A stretch of 23,885 nucleotides of DNA from UBA6770 sp965660875 (GCA_965660875.1 CBFIBQ010000042.1:1-23885); one strand, 5' to 3'; shown: positions 1-7,452, counted from the first letter of the stretch. The notes: generated from the letters alone by a model not told the origin. Program-made: numbers and translations.

Positions 1-1
1 A

Positions 2-367
2 AGTCCAGCACAAATTCTGCAGCACATTTTGGAGCAAAAATGGGGATTAGAGCCAACCGATAAAGACATGATCGTAATGTGGCATAAATTAGGTTGGGAA
101 ACTGCTGACGGTGAGAAAAAAATGATGACGTCCTCTATGGTTGTGAAGGGCGATGACCAAACCTACACCTCCATGTCAAAAACAGTAGGTCTGCCAACGG
201 GTATAGCGGCTAAAATGATTTTGGAGGGAAGGATTTTTGAACCCGGAATTCACCGACCAATTCATTCATCAATTTATGAACCCATTTTGAAGGAATTGGA
301 AGACTATGGAATTTCGTTTCAGGAAAAAGAAATGACTCCAGAGTTTTATTGGAAAGAACCGAAGTAA
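2..367 (+). CDS. Saccharopine dehydrogenase-like protein, C-terminal part (5' end outside window)
   Basis: This frame is open from the left edge of the window (first full codon at 2) to a TAA at 365-367, so the gene is cut by the window boundary and only about 121 C-terminal residues are seen. The residues match the C-terminal region of saccharopine dehydrogenase / saccharopine reductase-like enzymes: a DKDMIVMWHKLGW segment, then DQTYTSMSKTVGLP, then IFEPGIHRPI and IYEPILKELE. Enzymes of this family act on the saccharopine intermediate of lysine degradation or synthesis, using NAD(P). The catalytic N-terminal Rossmann domain is not visible, so direction and cofactor cannot be judged. An internal TTG at 29 is not the real start, because coding similarity continues upstream of it. 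The gene converges on paaE. Confidence 0.85.
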   Translation, partial: SPAQILQHILEQKWGLEPTDKDMIVMWHKLGWETADGEKKMMTSSMVVKGDDQTYTSMSKTVGLPTGIAAKMILEGRIFEPGIHRPIHSSIYEPILKELEDYGISFQEKEMTPEFYWKEPK

Positions 368-385
368 AGAGTTGCCTTCATGCAT

Positions 386-441
386 AGCGTGCTTCAGCAT
401 ATTGAAAAGTGGCAGAGTCTGTGATGCTGAAAGTAAACGCT
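386..441. repeat. Two-segment inverted repeat in the convergent intergenic region
   Basis: AGCGT (386-390) and TTCAGCAT (393-400) are mirrored by ATGCTGAA (424-431) and ACGCT (437-441). Together they can form a nested stem-loop with 8 perfect inner pairs and 5 outer pairs. It follows the stop of the saccharopine dehydrogenase-like gene and precedes the A/T-flanked terminator hairpin. No T-run follows, so it is not a typical intrinsic terminator. It could be a processing or stability element at the 3' end of the upstream mRNA, or a degenerate repeat. Function is unknown. Confidence 0.45.
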
Positions 442-465
442 GATTATTTTTCGTTATTAAAGCGT

Positions 466-497
466 AAAAAAAAACGCCCGAAATCGAGGCGTTCTTT
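466..497. terminator. Intrinsic terminator, probably bidirectional, between the saccharopine dehydrogenase-like gene and paaE
   Basis: AACGCC (473-478) pairs with GGCGTT (488-493), with a small inner CGA/TCG pairing. On the minus strand the stem is followed by nine T (the A-run at 466-474), a strong terminator for paaE, which ends at 520. On the plus strand it is followed by a weaker TCTTTATTT, which may serve the gene ending at 367. Confidence 0.85.
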
Positions 498-519
498 ATT
501 TCAATATTTTTTTAAGAAT

Positions 520-1581
520 TTAGATTACGTCGTAATCCACCACACACTTCACAGAAGTTGGATGCGCCTGGCAAGTTAATATGTAACCATCTTCCACTTC
601 TTTATCGTCCAAAGCGTAATTCATTTCCATTCGAGCAGAACCTTCAACAACTTTGGCCTTGCAGGTACAACAAACGGCTCCTTTACAAGAGTAGGGTGCA
701 TCAATACCGGCATCAACAGATGCATCTAAAATGCTGTCGCCTTTGCTTGAAAGATCAAATTCAAATTCTTCGTCGTCCATAATTACGGTAACGTGCGAAT
801 TGACTTCAGCATTCGGGTCAACTGTTTTTTCCGCCGCTGCAACAGGAGTTGTAAATAATTCGAAATGGATATTTTCTTTGGCAATATTGTTTGACTCCAA
901 CCAGCCTTTAATGTCCATAATCATGCTCTCAGGACCGCAAAGAAAAAACTCATCGGCATCCAACAGCTTGGATTGCTTTAAGTCCAATTCAATGCACTTT
1001 TCCTTTCCTATTCTTCCAGAAAATATCGGGTCACTGGTATTTTCACGGCTAAGTACGTCTATTCTTTTAAACCTGCCGCTGGAGGTAGCTACAAGATCAT
1101 TCAGCGCATCGTTAAATATGATGCTGGATTTACTTCTGTTACCATATACCAACACCACTTCCGATTCGGCTTCAACCGAAAGAATGGTTTTAATAATGGA
1201 AAGAATTGGTGTAATACCGCTACCCGCAGCATAGAGTACGTATTTTTTCTTTTGACCGGCTTCTACATCTGTATAAAAGTTACCAGCAGGTGTCATTACT
1301 TCTAAAACATCTCCAACTTTAAGTTCGTTGTTGGCCCAAGTAGAAAACTTACCACCTTCAACTTCTTTAATAGCAACTTGAAGCGCGCTATCGGTTTTAG
1401 GGCTGCTGCAAAGTGAATACGACCGACGCAATTCTTCCGACTTAATGGTTTGCTTAAATGTTAAATACTGACCGTGCTTGTAACTGAAGTGCTCTTTTAA
1501 GTTTTCAGGCACATCTAAAGTTACCGATACTGTGTCTGAGGTTTCTTTGTTGATTTCTTGAACTTTGATATTGTAAAACAT
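520..1581 (-). CDS. paaE: Phenylacetyl-CoA epoxidase reductase subunit PaaE
   Basis: This is the electron-transfer subunit of the phenylacetyl-CoA 1,2-epoxidase; it passes electrons from NAD(P)H through FAD and a 2Fe-2S cluster to the di-iron PaaA. It is a 353-residue FNR-like reductase with a C-terminal plant-type ferredoxin domain. Visible motifs are the FAD-binding RRSYSL (52-57), the nucleotide-binding GSGITP near 120, CGP (215-217), and the cluster cysteines C299-x4-C304-x2-C307 and C337. The start is the ATG at 1581. A TTG 33 bases upstream is in frame, but it lies at the promoter -7 box and its extra residues do not look like part of the family. The gene is divergent from paaABCD rather than last in that operon as in E. 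coli. The operator-like palindrome at 1637-1659 overlaps its -33 region. Confidence 0.95.
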   Translation of the reverse strand: MFYNIKVQEINKETSDTVSVTLDVPENLKEHFSYKHGQYLTFKQTIKSEELRRSYSLCSSPKTDSALQVAIKEVEGGKFSTWANNELKVGDVLEVMTPAGNFYTDVEAGQKKKYVLYAAGSGITPILSIIKTILSVEAESEVVLVYGNRSKSSIIFNDALNDLVATSSGRFKRIDVLSRENTSDPIFSGRIGKEKCIELDLKQSKLLDADEFFLCGPESMIMDIKGWLESNNIAKENIHFELFTTPVAAAEKTVDPNAEVNSHVTVIMDDEEFEFDLSSKGDSILDASVDAGIDAPYSCKGAVCCTCKAKVVEGSARMEMNYALDDKEVEDGYILTCQAHPTSVKCVVDYDVI

Positions 1582-1611
1582 AACCGTTGTTTGAACTGTT
1601 TTTAAGGTGTG

Positions 1612-1641
1612 CAAAAATAGTATTGTTACTGTTTAAAACAA
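1612..1641 (-). promoter_or_regulatory. Candidate paaE promoter (Bacteroidota type)
   Basis: Read on the minus strand, a -7 box TATTTTTG (complement of 1612-1619) matches TAnnTTTG, and a TTG (complement of 1639-1641) lies 19 bases upstream. This fits the TTG / TAnnTTTG promoter of the phylum. Transcription would start roughly at 1604-1608, about 25 bases before the ATG at 1581. Confidence 0.6.
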
Positions 1642-1659
1642 TTGATTCCATCAATGGTT
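1637..1659. promoter_or_regulatory. Palindromic operator candidate in the paaE/paaA divergent region
   Basis: ATTGAT (1641-1646), spacer TCC, and ATCAAT (1650-1655) form a perfect 6-bp inverted repeat. It extends to 23 bases with one mismatched pair (1640/1656). It overlaps the -33 element of the paaE promoter and lies about 100 bases upstream of paaA. Size and symmetry suit a dimeric repressor; in other bacteria paa genes are controlled by TetR-type PaaR or GntR-type PaaX, but no regulator gene lies in this window and I cannot say which protein binds. Confidence 0.5.
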
Positions 1660-1736
1660 ATATATAGAGTAGCACAGAATGATTATTATCAGTTTAATAG
1701 TTGGTTTTATCTAGTTTTTTGAACTGAATAATTCGT

Positions 1737-1744
1737 TAAACTTG
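1737..1744 (+). promoter_or_regulatory. Weak candidate -7 box for paaA
   Basis: TAAACTTG differs from TAnnTTTG at one position and ends 16 bases before the paaA ATG at 1761. No well-spaced TTG is clear upstream, so this is only a possible promoter. Confidence 0.25.
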
Positions 1745-1760
1745 TAAATGAAAAAATAAA

Positions 1761-2708
1761 ATGTCCATGGAAGAATTAAATAGACTGGAAGCTTTTCAAG
1801 CAAAAATTGACCGAGAAGAAAAAATTGAACCAAAAGATTGGATGCCAGCGGATTATAGAAAACACTTAGTGCGTCAAATATCTCAGCACGCGCATTCTGA
1901 AGTTGTGGGAATGCAACCTGAAGGGAATTGGATTACCAGAGCACCTTCGCTTAGAGCGAAAGTGGTGTTGTTGGCAAAAATTCAAGATGAAGCCGGACAC
2001 GGTTTGTACTTGTATTCAGCATGTGAAACTTTAGGTATTTCTAGAGACGAGTTGTTGGAGCAACTGCACACCGAAAAAGCAAAATATTCGAGTATTTTTA
2101 ATTACCCAACACTTACTTGGGCCGATATGGGCGCTGTAGGTTGGTTAGTTGATGGCGCTGCTATCGTGAATCAGGTTTCTCTTCAGAGAACTTCATATGG
2201 GCCATACAGTAGAGGAATGGTGCGTATTTGTAAAGAAGAAAGTTTTCACCAGAGACAGGGTTATGAAATCATTGCCGATATGGCGTTGGGTTCACCAGAG
2301 CAAAAGAAAATGGCACAAGACGCGCTGAACAGAATGTGGTGGCCATCGTTAATGATGTTCGGACCACATGATGCAGATTCGCCGAATACGGGTAATGCAA
2401 CCAAATGGAAAATCAAACGGGAAACAAACGATGAGTTGAGACAAAAATTCATTGATAAAACGGTTCAACAGGCTGAAGTAATTGGTCTTACAATTCCAGA
2501 TCCAGATTTAAAATGGAACGAAGAACGAGGACACTACGACTTTGGTGAAATCGATTGGTCGGAGTTAAAAGAAGTGATTCACGGACGTGGACCTTGCAAC
2601 AAACAACGACTAAATCACCACAGAAAAGCACACGAAGAAGGTGCATGGGTAAGAGAAGCAGCAAATGCTTACGCCCAAAAACAAAGAGAAAAAAAGAAAG
2701 TAGCTTAA
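1761..2708 (+). CDS. paaA: Phenylacetyl-CoA 1,2-epoxidase catalytic subunit PaaA
   Basis: This is the di-iron catalytic subunit of the multicomponent monooxygenase that converts phenylacetyl-CoA and O2 to the ring 1,2-epoxide, the committed step of aerobic phenylacetate degradation. The protein has 315 residues, close to the family length. Bacterial multicomponent oxygenase iron ligands are visible: E47 (SEVVG), E77-x-x-H80 (DEAGH) and E160-x-x-H163 (EESFH). The conserved segment GNWITRAPSLRAK lies just ahead of the second ligand group. The ATG at 1761 is preferred; a second ATG two codons later is also possible. It is first in a plus-strand run paaA-paaB-paaC-paaD-paaG with short gaps (19 bases to paaB). 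It is very likely controlled together with the divergent paaE. Confidence 0.97.
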   Translation: MSMEELNRLEAFQAKIDREEKIEPKDWMPADYRKHLVRQISQHAHSEVVGMQPEGNWITRAPSLRAKVVLLAKIQDEAGHGLYLYSACETLGISRDELLEQLHTEKAKYSSIFNYPTLTWADMGAVGWLVDGAAIVNQVSLQRTSYGPYSRGMVRICKEESFHQRQGYEIIADMALGSPEQKKMAQDALNRMWWPSLMMFGPHDADSPNTGNATKWKIKRETNDELRQKFIDKTVQQAEVIGLTIPDPDLKWNEERGHYDFGEIDWSELKEVIHGRGPCNKQRLNHHRKAHEEGAWVREAANAYAQKQREKKKVA

Positions 2709-2727
2709 TACACTTAACAATACTATT

Positions 2728-3018
2728 ATGAGTGCTGATAATCAATTTCCACAATGGGAAGTATTTATTCAAAGTAAAACGGGTTTACCCTTCAAACATG
2801 CAGGAAATGTGCATGCTGCCGATGGTGAAATGGCGCTTCAGAATGCCAGAGATTTGTATACCAGACGTATGGAAGGAACATCAATTTGGGTTGTTCCTAC
2901 AGACGAAATCGTAGCTTCAAACCCAGATGACTCTGATGCATTTTTTGATCCTTCAGAGGATAAAATTTATAGAGCTGCAACCTACTACACAATGCCAGAA
3001 GGCGCTAAGCATATATAA
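2728..3018 (+). CDS. paaB: Phenylacetyl-CoA 1,2-epoxidase small subunit PaaB
   Basis: This is a 96-residue small subunit of the PaaABCE epoxidase complex. The family opening is visible (FPQWEVFIQSKTGLPFKHAGNVHA), as is the ADGEMALQNARDLYTRR helix and a WVVPTDEI strand near the middle. PaaB holds the PaaAC dimers together in characterised complexes and has no metal site itself. The gene lies 19 bases after paaA and 9 bases before paaC, consistent with one transcript. An overlapping reading frame at 2732-2914 is a shadow of this gene. Confidence 0.95.
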   Translation: MSADNQFPQWEVFIQSKTGLPFKHAGNVHAADGEMALQNARDLYTRRMEGTSIWVVPTDEIVASNPDDSDAFFDPSEDKIYRAATYYTMPEGAKHI

Positions 3019-3027
3019 AAGCTAGTT

Positions 3028-3789
3028 ATGGAATTGAATGAAGCATTAATAAAATACTGTCTTAGATTAGGTGATGACGCATTGGTTTTGGGTCATCGTT
3101 TAAGTGAGTTGTGTTCCAAAGGTCCTTTTTTAGAAGAGGATATAGCCATGACCAATATTTCATTGGATTTATTTGGTCAAACGCGCATGATGTACACCAC
3201 TGCTGGTGAATTAGAAGGTAAAGGTCGTACGGAAGATGATTTCGCATACAAAAGGCGTGAAGATGAATTTCAAAGTGTTTTGCTAACTGAGCAGCCTAAC
3301 GGTCATTTTGGAAACACTATGGCACGGCAAATGGTTTACTCAGTTTACTATTATTTGTTGTTCAGAGAGTTGCAAAAAAGCCCGAATGAAAAATTGGCTG
3401 CATTTGCTGCTAAGTCCTTAAAAGAGACTACGTATCACATGCGTCATTCGTGCGAATGGATTGTCCGTTTGGGCGATGGTACTGAAGAATCGCATTGGAG
3501 AATTCAAGACGCGTTAAACGAAATCTGGAGCTACAGACACGAGTTGTTTGAAAAGGATGAAGTAGAAGAGACGTTGATTGCTGAAGGATTGATTCCAGAT
3601 TCGGCCTCGTTTAAAAAGGAATTTGAAGAAACTGTTCAAGAGGTACTATCAAGAGCTACCATTGAAGAAGTTGCGGAAGGTTGGAAGGCTACCGGAGGGC
3701 GAAAAGGGCACCATAGCGAATACTTAGGGCACATTTTAGCAGAATTTCAGTCTATTCCTAGAACATATCCGGAGTCAACTTGGTCTTAA
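3028..3789 (+). CDS. paaC: Phenylacetyl-CoA 1,2-epoxidase structural subunit PaaC
   Basis: The protein is a 253-residue ferritin-like helical partner of PaaA. In the characterised enzyme PaaC keeps the oxygenase fold but its iron site is non-functional, and it stabilises PaaA as a heterodimer. Family hallmarks here are LRLGDDALVLGHRLSELC near the N-terminus, the EEDIAMTNISLDLFGQTRMMY helix, and SLKETTYHMRHSCEWIVRLGDGTEES in the second half. Length is normal. It follows paaB by 9 bases. An 83-base gap with inverted repeats separates it from paaD. Confidence 0.96.
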   Translation: MELNEALIKYCLRLGDDALVLGHRLSELCSKGPFLEEDIAMTNISLDLFGQTRMMYTTAGELEGKGRTEDDFAYKRREDEFQSVLLTEQPNGHFGNTMARQMVYSVYYYLLFRELQKSPNEKLAAFAAKSLKETTYHMRHSCEWIVRLGDGTEESHWRIQDALNEIWSYRHELFEKDEVEETLIAEGLIPDSASFKKEFEETVQEVLSRATIEEVAEGWKATGGRKGHHSEYLGHILAEFQSIPRTYPESTWS

Positions 3790-3793
3790 AAAT

Positions 3794-3846
3794 GTACAAC
3801 GTATTACGTACTACGTCCTTTGTTTTTAAGGATAAAAACGTTGTAC
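3794..3846. repeat. Nested inverted repeat with ACGT-rich arms between paaC and paaD
   Basis: GTACAACGT (3794-3802) is perfectly mirrored by ACGTTGTAC (3838-3846), and inside it TCCTT (3816-3820) pairs with AAGGA (3828-3832) around a TGTTTTT loop. The left half also carries three ACGT units (TTACGTACTACGT). It lies inside the paa operon. Possible roles are mRNA processing between paaC and paaD, attenuation, or a small degenerate intergenic repeat element. No T-run follows it, so full termination is unlikely. Confidence 0.55.
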
Positions 3847-3872
3847 GTTAAACGTGATACAATTTTAAAGAA

Positions 3873-4373
3873 GTGACAATTACTGAAGAAAAAAACAAAA
3901 AAATCTGGGAAATACTGGAGTCTGTTCCTGACCCGGAGATTCCTGTTATATCTGTTGTAGAGCTGGGCGTAATCCGCAAAGTTGAGGCAACTTCAGATGA
4001 AACCCTAATCACAATAACCCCCACGTATTCCGGTTGTCCTGCCATGAAGCAATTCGAGGACGATATTGTAAATACCCTAACCGAAAAAGGCTACCCAAAC
4101 GTTAAAATCAAAACCGTTTTTTCTCCTGCATGGACTACTGATTGGATGAGCGATGAAGCTCGCGAAAAATTGCGCAAATACGGAATTGCTCCACCTCAAA
4201 GGGGAACGAACGACAAAGGCGTTTTATTCGCTTCGGGCCCCAAGGAGGTTCCTTGCCCGCAATGTAAATCGGTCGAGACTAAACTCCTAAGCCAGTTTGG
4301 ATCAACAGCCTGCAAGGCAGTTTATACCTGTTCCAATTGCGGCGAGACCTTTGATTATTTCAAGTGTATTTAG
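3873..4373 (+). CDS. paaD: Phenylacetyl-CoA epoxidase maturation protein PaaD
   Basis: PaaD is a MIP18/DUF59-type protein needed for activity of the PaaABCE enzyme and thought to act in its iron or Fe-S assembly. It has 166 residues. Residues about 10-90 form the DUF59 domain, with PDPEIPVISVVELG and the TPTYSGCPAMKQ loop carrying C55. The C-terminal part is cysteine-rich: CPQC (128-131), C147, CSNC (153-156) and C165, a likely metal-binding ribbon typical of PaaD. The start is a GTG at 3873; no ATG lies nearby in frame, and the first residues MTITEEKNKKIWE fit the domain boundary. It lies 83 bases after paaC and 78 bases before paaG. Confidence 0.93.
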   Translation: MTITEEKNKKIWEILESVPDPEIPVISVVELGVIRKVEATSDETLITITPTYSGCPAMKQFEDDIVNTLTEKGYPNVKIKTVFSPAWTTDWMSDEAREKLRKYGIAPPQRGTNDKGVLFASGPKEVPCPQCKSVETKLLSQFGSTACKAVYTCSNCGETFDYFKCI

Positions 4374-4451
4374 AGTTAAAAAGTATTCTGGACTAGTTAG
4401 TCTTCTATTGATCGTTTGTCTAATTTTATCCCTCATTGAAATTACAAACAA

Positions 4452-5228
4452 ATGAGTCTAATTCAATTCGAACAAGTTGAAAACCTAGCAATTATAAAGC
4501 TAGATCGTGCAGATAAACTGAACAGTTTTATCCGAGAAATGGCCTTGGAATTCCAAGAACGATTGAAGCAATGTGCTTCGGATAAGAACGTCAGAGCAAT
4601 TCTAATTACAGGAGAGGGTCGAGCATTCTGCGCAGGACAAGATTTAGCAGAAGCGATATCAGAAGATGGACCCGAATTAACCAAAATTGTAGAAGAACAT
4701 TACAATCCAATAATTCAGCTTATCAGAGAAATTGAAAAGCCAGTAGTTTGTGCAGTAAACGGCGTAGCCGCCGGTGCTGGAGCTAATATAGCTTTGGCTT
4801 GTGACATTGTTTTTGCTTCTAAGTCGAGCGCTTTTATTCAGGCATTTTCGGCAATTGGATTAATACCTGATAGTGGTGGAACGTACACTCTGCCTAGGTT
4901 AATTGGATGGCAGAAAGCTACTGCACTCATGATGTTGGGTGATAAAGTTGGAGCAGAAGAGGCAGAAAAAATGGGTATGATTTATAAAGTGGTTGAAGAC
5001 GACGAACTATTAGATACTGCAACCAAAACTGCTACTCGACTTTCTAACATGGCAACTTTTGGATTGGGACTTACCAAGCGAGCGTTAAACGCATCGTTTA
5101 CCAATGATTTGAATGCGCAATTGGATTTGGAAGGCGAATTGCAAACTATGGCCGGGCAATCCTACGATTACAAAGAAGGGGTAAACGCCTTTTTAGAAAA
5201 GAGAAAGCCGAATTATAAAGGCGAGTAA
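4452..5228 (+). CDS. paaG: Ring-1,2-epoxyphenylacetyl-CoA isomerase PaaG (crotonase family)
   Basis: PaaG isomerises the phenylacetyl-CoA epoxide to the seven-membered oxepin-CoA, and in E. coli also shifts a double bond later in the pathway. This 258-residue crotonase-fold protein carries the CoA oxyanion segments FCAGQDL (59-65) and NGVAAGAGAN (103-112), and IGLIPDSGGT with D140, the acidic position expected for PaaG-type isomerases. The C-terminus DYKEGVNAFLEKRKP is also PaaG-like. From memory it matches E. coli PaaG better than the hydratase PaaF along its whole length. It is the last clear paa gene of island 1; a GtrA-like gene begins 17 bases later. Confidence 0.93.
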   Translation: MSLIQFEQVENLAIIKLDRADKLNSFIREMALEFQERLKQCASDKNVRAILITGEGRAFCAGQDLAEAISEDGPELTKIVEEHYNPIIQLIREIEKPVVCAVNGVAAGAGANIALACDIVFASKSSAFIQAFSAIGLIPDSGGTYTLPRLIGWQKATALMMLGDKVGAEEAEKMGMIYKVVEDDELLDTATKTATRLSNMATFGLGLTKRALNASFTNDLNAQLDLEGELQTMAGQSYDYKEGVNAFLEKRKPNYKGE

Positions 5229-5245
5229 TAGTTGATCGGTATAGG

Positions 5246-5668
5246 TTGTTAGAACAAATTTTTAATAAAAGCTTTTTAAAGTCGATAGCTAAGTTCGGTG
5301 CGTCTTCGGTCGTTGCAACAGTTGCCGATATTGCTTTGTTTACGCTTGTTCTTACCCGGTTTTTGCCGGTATTTGAGGCCGAAATAATTTCCGGATTCGT
5401 AGGTATGCTGATTAATTTCATCCTTCAGAAACGCTTTGTATTTCACCTCCAACGAAACCAATACGCCGCTTTTGGCTTATCAATATCTTTTTCTTTAATC
5501 GGTTTGTTTTTGGGGGGATTACTCATTAGTGCACTGGTGCAAGTTGAGTTATTGGCTACTTACCTTATTCTTCCCAAACTAATGGTTACCGGGTTTAAGT
5601 TTTTCTTCAATTATTTCACCAAGCGCTGGGTATTCGAAAAGAAAGGAATTAAGGTTAAACGCGATTAA
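5246..5668 (+). CDS. GtrA-like membrane protein
   Basis: This is a 140-residue integral membrane protein with four predicted hydrophobic helices. The order fits GtrA/DPMS-type proteins: FGASSVVATVADIALFTLVL, then a helix ending FVGMLINFILQKRFVF, then ISFSLIGLFLGGLL, and a final helix with FFNYFTKRWVF. The charged residues after helices 2 and 4 (NFxxQKRxVF and NYxxKRWVF) are the family signature. GtrA proteins are thought to move polyprenyl-phosphate-linked sugars across the inner membrane. The start is a TTG at 5246; no ATG fits before the second helix. The stop codon overlaps that of the convergent glycosyltransferase. It follows paaG by 17 bases, so it may be transcribed with the paa genes without being functionally part of them. 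Confidence 0.85.
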   Translation: MLEQIFNKSFLKSIAKFGASSVVATVADIALFTLVLTRFLPVFEAEIISGFVGMLINFILQKRFVFHLQRNQYAAFGLSISFSLIGLFLGGLLISALVQVELLATYLILPKLMVTGFKFFFNYFTKRWVFEKKGIKVKRD

Positions 5669-7317
5669 TCTTCGATAGAAAAAAGAACCAATGTCTTTTT
5701 ATTGTATTGATTGTAAAAACGATACAAGACTTTCTTTTCCACCGGATACCGCTTCAAAAGAAACTCATACATCAAATAGTTTACTTCTTTCGAATTTGGT
5801 TCTAAAGTGTGTTGCATTACCGAACCTGTTTGGTGCACATAATAATATGGAACTTTAAAAGTCATTTCAGTTGGGTATTTTATGGTGTCGCTGTAAAATA
5901 CGGTGCCCATCAAACTGACCTTAGGGTAATAAAAAGAGTGGGGCCCACAGGAAACAACAGGCTTACCTTCCGATTTTTCAATCATGGTGGCAATCGTTGT
6001 TCGATAATGCGCGCGTTCCGTTAATCCGTTGAGTTCAGGCATAATCACCGAACCAAAAAATAGGCGGCTAATTAAAAGTGTTAGCACCATGGACCAAATA
6101 ACTACCTCCTGTTGCTTCGTTTTTAGGTTGTAGTAGCCAAGAGCAATAATCACCAATGCGCAAATTGCAGCTATCGTCAAGTTAATTGGCGTTGAAATAT
6201 CTATAATGAAGGGAACGGCAATAACTCCAATTGGAACCAGGAAAATCAGTACCGAGAGTATCCAGAATAATGTTTTTTCGACTTTGGAGGATAGGTTTAA
6301 CTCATCCAAAGAGGCGAGCAATAAAATGATCAGAAATGGAAAAAATGGATACAAATACCGTGTTCTAATATCTGTTGCTGTCCAATAAATCAAAATATTA
6401 GCAGCGATGAAGATGAGTATAAAATGAAGCAGTTTGTTTTTAAGTAGGTTTTGTCGGATGGTTTTGGAGAACAACAGAAGTACAAACAGGGACCAAGGGA
6501 GTAGTTTTTGAATCAACATGGCAATGAAAACGCCCATGTTTTCTAGAACATTTACACCTTCAGCCTCATTGGCGCTACGCTGCGAAGCCTCTTGAAATTG
6601 TTGACTTAAGAACTTAAACACATCTTCATACAGTGAAAAGTAATAGAGGTATCCACCGACAATTGCTGTGAATAAACCTAACCCCGCTAGATGCTGAATT
6701 GAAAATAGCCGGCTAAACCGTTTGGTGACAATTAAATACACTATCAGCGTTAACCCCTGAAATGCAACCGTTGGAATCCCTTTTGTCAACACGCCAATTG
6801 CCGCAAAAAAATAGGACCACAAAAACAGTTTAAAATACTCCTCAGATTGGCGGTATTTAAATATGGCCAATACTTGAAATGCCGTAACCAAACCGTAAAA
6901 TATATCCAGTTCTGCGGTATTTGTAGATCCATAAAAAAGCAACTCAATAGAGGTGAGGTAGCCCAATGCAATAAAAACTGCTGTTGATTTTTTTAAGAAT
7001 TTAGAAGATACATAATAAAGCAAGCCCCCAGTTGCCAATAGGGATAGAATACCTGGCAAGCGCGCGGCCCATTCTCCTGTTCCAAAAACAGCCATGGAAG
7101 CAGCGATCAACCAATTGTACAATGGAGGTTTGTTGTAATATATTTCGCCATATATGTGTGGAATAGCCCAATCGCCGCTCTTCAACATTTCTATGGCTAT
7201 TATGGAGCGCCTTGGTTCTTCAGCCATAAGCTCAAGCAAGTGGTTGAAACCAAAAAAGTTAATGGCGATAAGTGCGAGTGAAGCACCTAGAAAATATGTT
7301 GAAACCCTTTTTTCCAT
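5665..7317 (-). CDS. ArnT-like GT-C glycosyltransferase (dolichyl-phosphate-mannose-type family)
   Basis: This 550-residue polytopic membrane protein belongs to the GT-C superfamily, ArnT/PMT_2 branch. The first periplasmic loop has the expected pattern: AEEPRRSIIAIEMLKSGDW, then IPHIYGEIYYNKPPLYNW, followed by GEWAARLPG. The acidic residues of AEEP correspond to the catalytic DE-type position. About a dozen hydrophobic helices follow, with a soluble C-terminal tail from roughly residue 430. Such enzymes transfer sugars from a polyprenyl-phosphate donor to lipid A, glycans or proteins on the periplasmic side. The acceptor cannot be told. It converges on the GtrA-like gene and shares TTAA with its stop; GtrA proteins often supply lipid-linked sugars to this enzyme type. 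The ATG at 7317 is well supported. Confidence 0.88.
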   Translation of the reverse strand: MEKRVSTYFLGASLALIAINFFGFNHLLELMAEEPRRSIIAIEMLKSGDWAIPHIYGEIYYNKPPLYNWLIAASMAVFGTGEWAARLPGILSLLATGGLLYYVSSKFLKKSTAVFIALGYLTSIELLFYGSTNTAELDIFYGLVTAFQVLAIFKYRQSEEYFKLFLWSYFFAAIGVLTKGIPTVAFQGLTLIVYLIVTKRFSRLFSIQHLAGLGLFTAIVGGYLYYFSLYEDVFKFLSQQFQEASQRSANEAEGVNVLENMGVFIAMLIQKLLPWSLFVLLLFSKTIRQNLLKNKLLHFILIFIAANILIYWTATDIRTRYLYPFFPFLIILLLASLDELNLSSKVEKTLFWILSVLIFLVPIGVIAVPFIIDISTPINLTIAAICALVIIALGYYNLKTKQQEVVIWSMVLTLLISRLFFGSVIMPELNGLTERAHYRTTIATMIEKSEGKPVVSCGPHSFYYPKVSLMGTVFYSDTIKYPTEMTFKVPYYYVHQTGSVMQHTLEPNSKEVNYLMYEFLLKRYPVEKKVLYRFYNQYNKKTLVLFSIED

Positions 7318-7325
7318 CGAGACAG

Positions 7326-7333
7326 CAAAGGTA
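7326..7333 (-). promoter_or_regulatory. Candidate -7 box for the ArnT-like gene
   Basis: On the minus strand TACCTTTG matches TAnnTTTG exactly and ends 8 bases before the ATG at 7317, which would leave an almost leaderless mRNA. No TTG at standard spacing is seen. Confidence 0.4.
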
Positions 7334-7414
7334 TTCTTTCGGACTTTTAATGTCGCCTAGCAATTTCAATAAAATATGACTTTGCTTTCCATACATCTGC
7401 AGAAAATCTAATAA

Positions 7415-7443
7415 TTTGGTTTTTTAAACCGAGATTAATTTTG
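7415..7443 (+). promoter_or_regulatory. Candidate paaH promoter
   Basis: TTTG (7415-7418), a 17-base spacer, and TAATTTTG (7436-7443) fit the Bacteroidota TTTG / TAnnTTTG pattern. The -7 box ends 9 bases before the paaH ATG at 7453. This argues against the in-frame TTG at 7441 as the start and suggests a very short leader. Confidence 0.5.
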
Positions 7444-7452
7444 AAATCGAAT

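Noticed and set aside
731..1234. 167-residue plus-strand open frame inside paaE
   Set aside because: It is antisense to a certain gene, serine-rich from reverse reading, and resembles no family.
1582..1614. N-terminal extension of paaE from a TTG at 1614
   Set aside because: The TTG lies in the candidate -7 box, and the extra 11 residues do not resemble PaaE; the ATG at 1581 matches the family start.
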